A stretch of 64,000 nucleotides of DNA from Euglena gracilis. Lineage: Eukaryota > Euglenida > Euglenophyceae > Euglenales. Below, piece after piece: positions 56,817 through 64,000 of the stretch; the stretch's first letter is position 1; every line of letters begins with the position of its first letter. The position numbers and the translations under genes were made by a program. The stretch spans positions 27,286,667 to 27,350,666 of the forward strand of contig CP154956.1 of assembly GCA_039621445.1 (NCBI GenBank), written 5' to 3'. The notes beneath the pieces are model-generated. The model saw only the letters and a list, made by a program, of their open reading frames with translations. It was not told where the DNA came from and did no database searches.

Positions 56817-59800
56817 GTATGCTTGCATGGATATACAAAAATACATACTACGTACAAACAAATTAATACATGCGTGGATGCATGTATGTGTGCTGATGTG
56901 CAGGTGTGCAATCCACACATATGTGCTGATATCTGCACGATATTTGTTGGTATGCATTATCTATTCGTAGCCATCCTTCGGAATGTTTTGACGCCATGGA
57001 GAACACCGAACCCCCAACATCTGAGGCATTCCCGGGCCAAAAATTCTTTGCGGGTGACCGGTCCGTTGGGCTTTGACTTTGGACCACAAACATGACACCC
57101 CTGAGAGGTCTGGAGGGAGGGGTTCACTCCTTGGCGCGAGATGGCGCTGCAGCCTGGGCAGAGGGTCCCCCGGCTCTTCGGTGGGGTCCGGGGGCCGCCG
57201 ATTGCGCTTCAGGAACGGAATGATCTCCTGCATCGCCCTGGGACACCGGAGGACCGCCGCCGCCCGCTTCTGCCTCCGCCAGGGGTGACGGTGGGGATGC
57301 ACGCCTTCCAACCAGGCCGGCGAGCTCAAAAGCCACTCGCTGTATCTCTCGCCGGCCCACAAAAAGCATTGCAGATGCATTTTCTGCTGCTGGTCTCCCC
57401 TTTTGCTTCTCCTCGACCCTTCTCTTCATTTGTTGCGCACAACTTGCCAGGGCGGCGCTGACGAGCGAGGCTTTTTTCCCTTCAAAAAAGAACACTCCGC
57501 CACCCCAACTCTTTTTTTTTTGCAAAAATTCGTTCACCTGGTCAGTTCCAGGTGAGGTGTCCCTCATCGGGTCTGGAAGCGTCCGCAAGCGACGGAGCTT
57601 TTGGTTAAATAAAAGACAGCGGAATAAATGGACCGATGAACTGTTATTTAGCATTTCTTTGGTAGAAATGCTGCAAAATCTCAATCACAAAAAAATGTGC
57701 TTTCCAAAAAAGAGTGCTTTCCAAACCTTTCATCCCATGGGGGCACACTGGGGCACCCAGTTTGCACGCATGGGGGGTATGGGGGGTGTGGCATAACCCC
57801 CCCCAAATATAAGGCCCGGGTCTTATTTTTGGGTCCGTTGCTGGAAACCTCCAGGGGGGGTCTTATTTTTGGGGGGGTTTATGGCCTTGCTGGCCACCAT
57901 GGGTGAGAGGGGGCAGGGCAAGCCCCGTTGCACCTGACGCGCAGGTTCTCCTCTGCCAGGGCCTGAGTCGTGCCGTTGGTGGACGTCCGTTGGCCCGTTG
58001 GGCGGCGTGTCATTGCTCAGGACAGCTTTGGGCACTACGCGCACGAACTTTCCCTCCCCTCTGGCACCTTTCCTCCATTGGCATGACCCATATTGTGGAG
58101 TCAATAACATTGAAGCCTGAAACAATTGCAGCATTTTGAGTAAAAACCCCTCAAAATTTTCTTTAGAAAAATATCAAAAATTATACATTTTCCCCGATAA
58201 AATCAAAAAACATCTCAATCATAAGAGCGGGGAACATGTGGTTAATCTTGCCCATTCCAAGCTGTCTGGACAAATAAAGCTGGAAATAAGGGTCTGAGCA
58301 GAGACACGGTGTGGACACTTGCGAGGGTGTCGCGTATGTACTTTGGCAACAAATCAGGGAACAGCAGCAGGACGTGGACTGGGTCGACCTGAGGACATTG
58401 GAGAACATAAAGTGAGACTGCTGCTCAATGTTTAGCTCCAACAGCACAACATGAAAACGAACACAACAATCACATACACCCATAGACTGATACATACAAA
58501 AACACACCTCGGCTGCGATGAAGCTGTTCATGGCCTCCTTGAACTGGCAGCAAGAGAAGCAGAAATACCCGTTCTGCAGGTGAATCTCCTGAACCGAAAA
58601 AAAGAAAAAATACAGAAAATTTCCATCTCTCCTTTTTTGTTAAATTTTTTGATTGTGAGAAAATGACTTATTGGCAGAAGACGCCGGAGAAAACTGGCAC
58701 CGGGCAACAATCGTGCCAATGGGTCAGGGACAGGCTTCCCCTCCCCAACCCTGGTGGAGGGAGGGGGCGCCTTGTGTTATGGGGTGCCTGCCCATCACAA
58801 ACACCCTCCCCCGGAGGGATCGATTTTGGGTGCTGGTGCCTGCCGACCAGCCAATTCTCCTTTGAAATAGCATTTTTGGGCCATGATGGCACCGGGGTGT
58901 GTGCTAAAGCACTACCCATCCCAAAACCCAGGGTCAAAAATGCCCAACCCCCCCAAATGGAGGCAGGGCAAGGCTGGCAAGGCAAGGCGAAGTGAGGCAA
59001 AAAATGCACAAAAGGCAGCCATACTCTACATGGCCCCCCCGGGGGGGTCCATGTAGAGTGTCCAGGGGGGGTCCATTTTTTTGCGTTAATGATGGAGTAG
59101 GGTTAGGTGCGCGACTTAGGCTTAGGGTTAGGCCTAACTTGTACACCTAACGCCCGTCTATAAGTTAGGCCTAATCCTAACCCTAAGTCGCGCACCTAAC
59201 CCAATTCCATCATTAACACAAAAAAACTATTTTGACCCCCTGGACACTCTAAATGGGCCCCCCGGGGGGGTCCATGTAGAGTATGGCTGCCACACAAAAA
59301 TAAAAAAATGCGCAAAAAATGCACTTTCCATTTTGCAAAAAAAATGCAAAATGGAAAGAAATTGGAAAAAATGTGCAAAGAATGTGCAACAATGCGAAAA
59401 ATGTGAATCGCATTCCCCCCCCCCTGTCATTACCCTGTCAGAAGTCCAAGGCCAGCTGCGCCCGTTCCAGGCTGCTGTGCCAGGCTGCCATGCCGCCAGC
59501 CGGGACAGGCAGGGTTGCCTGGCACCATCAGGTAAAGAGCTCAGCACTACACATAACCTGGTTTACCCTCCTGCCTGCCCAAAACGCCCACCCCTCCAGG
59601 GGGTGTGCAGGGGGTACCTTAAAAAGCAGCCTGGTCAAGAAGGGACACCTGGCTATGGATAAAACCAACATTTACTCAGCTAATCCCAAGAGAGGGGAGG
59701 GCAGCAAAACCTTCACAAACTTGCGGGAGATGACGTCCTCGCGGCTGAGCAGCCCGCAGAGGTTCAGGGCGGGGCCGTACTGCCCGTCGTCGTAAAGCTG

Positions 59801-59978
59801 CTGCACCTGTGGCCACGGAGCGAGGCAGCAGAAATGGATGGGCAGACGGCCATCCGGGTGTTGCTGTCAAGGGGGTTGGGTGGCCTTTCAAACACACATT
59901 TCCTGCCCCGCCCCCCAAAACTGAGATCAACACGACTGCGCGAAGTTTTGAGACATGCAAATTCTCGGAGGAACATGC

Positions 59979-60051
<73 letters not shown>

Positions 60052-63000
60052 CCACCAACAACAAATAACAGTCGTTTTTGGCGAGCGAATTCACGGGCTG
60101 TCGGCGTCGGCGGCACCTGCTCCGGGAAGGGGACAAAATCCAGCACCCAGAGGGAGTTGTCCGCCGTGGCCACGAAGAGGAGGTCCTGCGGCGGGCGGTC
60201 CAGCCGGCGGGCAGCGGCGTCCAGGTCGCACAGCGGAGGCGCAGAGAGCCGCTCTGCGCCCTTCAGCTGCACCGTCTGCGGCGAACGGGAAAAGGTGTTC
60301 GTTTGATTGGCGGTCGAAATCCTTGCGTCCCTCAAGGTTGGGTGCCTCCATAATTCCTCCCGCCGTAATTCAACTCGTTTGCCGGCGGAGAAGAAGTAAA
60401 CCATATGGACGGGGTAAAAACAAAAAAAATTCAGCAACAAATCATGCAGCAACTGGCGCAAAGCCCCGACATCACAAAGACCCCTTCAGGATTTTCTTCC
60501 TGGTAAGTTAAGCGAAAATGAAATTCCTCCAGTGAAAATCCAACGTCTCTTTGGCGCTTCCTGCACAAAAAATAATGCACAAAACTCTGTCCAGAATTCA
60601 CCTTAACTGTCTTTCTCCTCTGCATGTCCCCAGAGGAGTGAGAGAGCTTCTTTCCCAGTGACGATGACCTGTTGTTAAAAAATAAACAAGAAGCGGAGGA
60701 AATTTTCTGGCCGGTTACCACCAAACCATTGGCTGGAGCAAAACAACTGGCAAAGCCAGGCGGCAGTTGCGGAGGGGGCGCCAACCTGGCACAGCCCGTT
60801 CTGGATGGACGGGTTGTGGACCTCCACCAGGTTGGGGTGGAGGGACACAATGAACGGGGCGGCGTACCCCAGCTGCAGCGGCGGCTCCGTCACGCAACGG
60901 GGCGGTGTACCACTCAGGGGGGGGGGGGCATATGCAAGCACCAGCAGCCGCTTGGAGGGATGGGCGGGGGACACGCTCCCCGGCCAGGCTGGTGCCGAAC
61001 TTCCGGGTGGGCCGGCCAGATGCCATGTCAATGGTGATGCCCGTGTTGTCCTGTGGGTGCAGAGAGCAAGCCAAAACCTGCCAGGGTGGCTGGCTGGACA
61101 CTCCCCCCGGGGCACTCTTTGACTTACGTGACTCCTGTTCTGTGCACTTGTGGGGATCCGAGGGATCTGGTAGACCCGTGGGGATGACCACCCCGTTGCA
61201 ATTCAGAGCCGGCAGCAGAAACAAAAGGGTGGGGCACACACGGCCATACAGGTCAGCGCCCACAGCGAGGCAAACAATGGACGCCACCTTGACGAGGAAG
61301 ATCTCCCCGGTGTCCTCCATCGCCTGGGCAAGGGGTGCTTTGCCGCGGCTGCCCGTTGGGAACAACTCTTGCGTGGCGCCTGCGGAGGAAATGCACACAG
61401 AACTGCAGCCACACCAGAAGGGGCATGTTGGGTTCTGTGGCGGCTGAGCGGTGAGGGGTGGGGGATGAGGTCAGAACTTCAAATACAAAAACATTCAGGA
61501 ACTTCTTCAGAGAGGCTTTTTTGGCACAGAAATTTCTAAAGGTTTTGGGGATGCTGTTCTTTTTGGTACTCGAAGTCGATCAGGGGGAGCATCAGGTTAG
61601 GGGTGATGGGGGGACCTGTGGCGGTGTCCAGCAGGGTGTACTCCTTCGTGAAGCCGAGACAGACCTTCGACCCACTCCACGTCAGGGCTTTGGGGGCGTC
61701 GGGCAGCAGGAACTCCTTCTGCAGCACGAAGTCCTCCTCCGTGTCCACCCAGTCGTAGACGTACAGCTGCACCCATCCGCACCCACACCCACACCCACAC
61801 CCACACCCACACCCACACCCACACCCACACACCCACACCCACACCCATCAACCCACATGCACACCCGCTCAAAAAACGGGTTGGGGGGTTTCAGAAAGAT
61901 AATGGGAAGGCGTCACCCACCTGCTACATGGAGAAACCCCCATGAACGAAGTGGGGGGGGGGGGGCTACTACCCTTCACAGAAGCCACTCTGCACAATCC
62001 TGGAGGGGACGTCGGGCCGGCACCCCTGGGGACACTGGCCAAAAAAATCACTCAACCTCTGGTTACCCAAACAATCTATTGGCCACTTAACATTGTGGGC
62101 TAAAGCACCATCCACATTAATACCAAAAGAGGTTCATCAGGTGAAGGGCATCTCTGATGGAACTCAGCAAAACAGAACAATCACACCACGGTTACCCCCC
62201 CCCCGCCACATGGAAAACCCCACACCTTTTTCTTGATGCCTGCTGCTAGACTGTACTTGCCATCCTCCTTCTTGGCTGCAAAGACACAGCAGCCTTTGAG
62301 CCCTGCAAGGCGGAGAGAGGGCCGCGATGCGTGGTTGCGCTGCTCTTCTCATCAACGCTGAGAGACGTGTATGCCTGGCGTTGTATTTCTTGCTTTGGTT
62401 TGAGCAATTGATCGAGTTCCTTGAACATTGCAACTCAACGTGACTGACTTGGACCGCCAACCGGGGTCAGGCAGTTGGCAGAATTGCCCGCTTGCTTGAA
62501 AACAGAGAATCAGGGGGAGGGGGTTCAGAAACAGGAGGAAACGGGGGGCAGGAGAAGGATTCAACAACACTGAACAGGCGATGCCAACCTTTGACAGGGT
62601 TCTTCGGTTGCAGTTTCTTCAGCTTGTGCTGCAACACTTGACCTGACACAGGAAGATAAGCCATACCTTTGCCTAACCCCTCCGAAAAATAAGACACCCC
62701 AAAATAAGACCCCCCCTGGGCCGATCGAGCAAAAATCCAAAAAAATAAGACCCCCCTGACGGCGCGGAGCGCCAAAGACGGTGAAAAATTTCCCTGGAAA
62801 ATTACCAAAAACCCCAATTTCACGCACAAAAGTTATGAAATTTCAAAAATTTTCAGATTTTTGAAGTTCAAAAATCATGCTAAATATCAACTGACACCAA
62901 TTTACACAAGGCGCGAATCGCTGAAGGAAAATTTTAATGCTTTTAGGAACCTGAAAAATGATGTTTTTTTGGGCCTGGGTCAGTCAAGAAAAAATCCAAA

Positions 63001-63453
63001 AATAAGACCCCCCAAAAGTAAACCCCCCCCTGGAGGTTTCTAGCAACGGACCCAAAAATAAGAGCCGGGTCTTATTTTTTTGGGTGGGCTTATCACATCC
63101 TGGGGGCCGGGTTTCACAAGGAGCCTTTCTTTCTCTTTCCGCTTGAAATACCGAAATCACCTTCCTGCTGACATCTGAAATGGTCCAAATTTTGCAAAAA
63201 CCACACCAAATGAGCTGAATGCAAGGGTTGAAGAGTCAAGACCGGAGATGGGCAGAGAGGATGCGGAAAGAAAGAAATGGGCACGGGGTCAAGGTTGTTG
63301 GCAACCGTCGACGAGGGTCAGGAGGAGGTCCAGCTCCGGGAGGGGCAGCAGCTGAGAGATGGGCTTCTTCTTCTCCGCAAAGCCAGCCCGGCAGTCAGAG
63401 GCGTTGGGGATGAAGCGGTCGGCCCCGGTGTTGGGGTCCTTGGAGGCGGTGAC
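44357..63453 (-). CDS. VPS39/VAM6-like HOPS/CORVET subunit, 25 exons, 5' end outside window
   Basis: A tethering-complex subunit that acts on late endosome and vacuole/lysosome membranes, binding Rab GTPases through its N-terminal half and other Vps-C proteins through its C-terminal half. The order is CNH beta-propeller, clathrin-repeat-like helical solenoid, and C-terminal zinc-binding VPS39 domain. About 910 residues are visible; human VPS39 has 886, and some 50 N-terminal residues are still missing. The C-terminal CRVCNKKIGNAVFARYP block matches VPS39 better than its paralogue TGFBRAP1. Nearly every intron is GT-AG with matching phase; the exception is a GC donor below 60977. The stop is TGA at 44357-44359. 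Two joins are unclear: the acceptor of the exon near 51613-51715, and about 12 residues expected between 47664 and 46091. Confidence 0.92.
46500..46760. repeat. CAGTCA-word repeat block, inverted orientation
   Basis: TGACTGACTGGTTTTTGG and AACTGACTGGTTTTTGAA, with C runs at 46500 and 46564. Complementary to the words at 17945-18235. Confidence 0.5.
47580..47662. repeat. (CA)n microsatellite reaching the splice donor
   Basis: CA repeats (TG on the gene strand) with a short CCAACC break. The first units form the GTGTGT donor of the VPS39-like exon 47664-47774. Confidence 0.9.
47664..59806 (-). CDS. VPS39-like exons: clathrin-repeat/alpha-solenoid region
   Basis: The exons are 59711-59806, 58508-58588, 58319-58388, 57934-58015, 57128-57237, 56564-56646, 52349-52460, 51613-51715 (right end approximate), 50937-51032, 50379-50511, 50113-50249, 49033-49128, 48629-48772, 48187-48339 and 47664-47774. 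Diagnostic pieces are VQQLYDDGQYGPALNLCGL, SCCQFKEAMNSFIAAE, VLLLFPDLLP, IIPFLKRNRR, VDTALLKAYIATTE, WEELGRG, FYQQKGLHRRALMLLQKL, LSIEYLQRLNNPP, HQNLILLYLKQM, ADFLQRSTCYDAAALLETF, ALDLYAHKLKDPAKAV and RIDPVEAMQLLP. These match VPS39 in order. Confidence 0.88.
49550..49640. repeat. Repeat with tRNA B-box-like word, copy 2
   Basis: CTCCCCATAGGGGTCCCGAG, ACCCGGGGTCCAACCAGGTA, then AAAATGCCCAGAAACTGC, parallel to 9262-9345. Confidence 0.35.
51842..51906. repeat. Telomere-like (CCCTAA)n tract
   Basis: About ten CCCTAA units with CCCTGA and CCTTAA variants, i.e. TTAGGG on the other strand. It lies in the VPS39-like intron just upstream of exon 51613-51715. Confidence 0.8.
53978..54508. mobile_element. 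TA-flanked inverted-repeat element with AAAAATTGCGG array
   Basis: TA at 53978-53979 and 54507-54508. Terminal repeats are GGGGGGGAATAATTGATATC and the inverse GATATCAATTTTTCCCCCCC. Directly inside each end is an array of AAAAATTGCGG units (54024-54078 and 54370-54482). The middle is unique sequence without a recognised gene. Confidence 0.7.
55283..55933. mobile_element. TA-flanked inverted-repeat element, GTAGAGCGGGTGCTC family
   Basis: TA at 55283-55284 and 55932-55933. Ends are AACCCGCCCCCTCTAATTG and the inverse TAGGGGGGGGCGGGTT. A block of about 85 bp (GCGGGTGCTCTTGTAGTGGAC..CTACTATTTGGACCCTG) occurs twice in direct orientation, at 55307-55380 and 55827-55890. Confidence 0.65.
56782..56811. 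repeat. (CA)n microsatellite
   Basis: About 14 CA units in the VPS39-like intron above exon 56564-56646. Confidence 0.95.
57794..57881. mobile_element. Short TA-flanked inverted-repeat element, AATAAGACCC family
   Basis: TA at 57794-57795 and 57880-57881. Ends are ACCCCCCCCAAATATAAG and the inverse CTTATTTTTGGGGGGGTT. It shares GGTCTTATTTTTGGGTCCGTTG with 63040-63080. Confidence 0.65.
59014..59290. mobile_element. Large inverted repeat (near-palindrome) with TTAGGC/TAGGGTTAGG core
   Basis: The outermost 20 bp, GGCAGCCATACTCTACATGG, recur exactly inverted at 59270-59290. Inner arms (GTCCAGGGGGGGTCCA; GTTAATGATGGA; GTTAGGTGCGCGACTTAGG) are also mirrored, so about 120 bp per arm pair around a 25-bp centre near 59147. 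It lies in the VPS39-like intron between 59711 and 58588. A TA sits inside the arms at 59022 and 59282. Confidence 0.75.
59305..59421. repeat. AAAATGCGC array ending in GCATTCCCCCCC
   Basis: Same units as 18760-18917 and the same GCATT plus C-run end. It follows directly on the large inverted repeat 59014-59290. Confidence 0.5.
59978..60065. repeat. (CAA)n microsatellite
   Basis: About 24 uninterrupted CAA units and a few variants, in the VPS39-like intron between 60117 and 59806. Long Gln or Leu runs in translation come from it and are not coding. Confidence 0.95.
60117..63453 (-). CDS. VPS39-like exons: CNH beta-propeller domain
   Basis: The exons are 63306-63453, 62589-62642, 62226-62302, 61616-61766, 61288-61379, 60977-61050, 60786-60912 and 60117-60275, all joined in phase. 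Peptides include KKPISQLLPLPELDLLLTL, KGCCVFAAKKEDGKY, LYVYDWVDTEEDFVLQKEF, KVCLGFTKEYTLLDTATG, ELFPTGSRGK, DNTGITIDMASGRPTRK, PFIVSLHPNLVEVHN and LLFVATADNSLWVLDFVPF. This is the citron-homology (CNH) repeat pattern of VPS39 and TRAP1 proteins. The first exon starts with an AG acceptor at 63454, so at least one upstream exon is missing. The acceptor of the exon ending at 61766 directly abuts a CCCACA microsatellite. Confidence 0.9.
61781..61857. repeat. (CCCACA)n microsatellite
   Basis: About eleven units; it ends within 15 bp of the acceptor of VPS39-like exon 61616-61766. Confidence 0.9.
62674..63092. mobile_element. TA-flanked inverted-repeat element, AATAAGACCC family, long copy
   Basis: TA at 62674-62675 and 63091-63092. 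Ends are ACCCCTCCGAAAAATAAGAC and the inverse GTCTTATTTTTTTGGGTGGG. AATAAGACCCCCC words are reiterated on both sides. Two GGCGC-hairpin words occur inside (62761 and 62910). Confidence 0.65.
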
Positions 63454-63696
63454 CTGCGGGGGGGGGGGGGGGGGCAACGCTGGCAGGCTGCATGTGTGGG
63501 CTTGTGGGTGTGTGTTCTCTGCTCCGTTTGTTGACGCATGCCGGCGGCTGCAGAGGTTTGTTGCAATCCAATGTGGAAAGCGGGAGAAAGCAAGAAAGAG
63601 AGACAAGCGGCGTGCAGGCTACGGTGGCGCGCCATACTCGTCAGGAGTGGTAAATATCTGGTTCCATAATGGTTTTTGGAAGAGAATTCCCCCCAG

Positions 63697-63939
63697 GTGG
63701 CTGATACTTTCCTTGAAGGCATGGCAGTTGCTGTGGATGGGTGGGAAGACCATCAAAAGTTCCACCGTCCATATACCAGGTGGATATTTTTTTAATAAGG
63801 TTTCACATCACTTTTTTTTGTTTCAGACGGGCGAGCTCTTTTGTTTAAGTTCAAAAAAGTCACCGAGAGGGAGACTGGTGAGTTTTTGGAGAAGGTCATA
63901 TCTGCTGTGGTTGCAGAGCTACATGATATGGGTGTTGTG
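63697..63939 (+). pseudogene. hAT/DUF659-like transposase fragments (two exon-like pieces)
   Basis: On the plus strand, 63697-63779 sits between CCCCCCAG and a CCAG|GTGG donor and reads FLEGMAVAVDGWEDHQKF, like the DGW block of DUF659/hAT transposases. The piece 63827-63939 follows a long T tract ending TTTCAG, reads KKVTERETGEFLEKVISAVV, and has a donor after MGVV (GTG|GTAACT). In DUF659 proteins the expected continuation is a VTDNA motif. The two pieces do not join in phase through these sites, so this is either a decayed copy or a mis-drawn intron. It lies antisense to the presumed 5' intron of the VPS39-like gene and runs toward the window edge. Confidence 0.4.
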
Positions 63940-64000
63940 GTAACTTCGGCAATGATGCCAGCTTTAAAACCTAGTCCCCTGTGGGGGCGTGGGTTCAAAC

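Noticed and set aside
59440-59550. Possible extra VPS39-like exon
   Set aside because: Exons 59711-59806 and 58508-58588 join in phase and give a continuous VPS39 alignment without it.
59834-60136. Poly-Gln or poly-Leu protein
   Set aside because: Produced by the (CAA)n tract inside a VPS39-like intron with phase-consistent splice sites on both sides.

Overview
This is nuclear DNA of an intron-dense eukaryote, most likely an alga or other protist; the sequence does not fix the lineage. Short GC-rich exons (mostly 50-240 bp, codons ending in G or C) are scattered in much longer AT-rich introns full of G/C homopolymer runs, microsatellites and short inverted-repeat elements. No bacterial operon, rRNA, tRNA or CRISPR was seen. 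Exons were found by protein-family resemblance and then tested for splice signals and reading phase. Most introns are GT-AG, and about ten are GC-AG.

Three genes lie head to tail on the minus strand. From right to left they are: (1) a VPS39/VAM6-like subunit of the HOPS/CORVET vacuolar tethering complexes (44357-63453, about 25 exons, N-terminus outside the window); (2) a CysG-like fused siroheme synthase (34273-40923, 13 exons, apparently complete) with a precorrin-2 dehydrogenase/ferrochelatase-like N-terminus and a uroporphyrinogen-III methyltransferase C-terminus; (3) a full-size ABCC/MRP-type ABC transporter with TMD0 (start codon at 32222, about 35 exons; the C-terminal end lies beyond position 1). 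The three jobs, endolysosomal tethering, siroheme synthesis and transport by an ABCC pump, are unrelated, so this is neighbourhood rather than a pathway.

On the plus strand at the right edge, two exon-like pieces resemble a hAT/DUF659-type transposase and sit opposite the presumed 5' intron of the VPS39-like gene.

The rest is transposon-derived. At least a dozen elements have terminal inverted repeats, are bounded by TA and carry poly-C/poly-G blocks just inside the ends. Two copies of another terminal-inverted-repeat family are flanked by perfect 10-bp target duplications. There are also several families of reiterated words, a telomere-like TTAGGG tract, and a recurring GGCGC-GAA-GCGCC hairpin word. 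The repeats, the fused siroheme synthase with its eroded NAD motif, and the frequent GC-AG introns are the main points of interest. Exon borders marked approximate could not be settled by phase.
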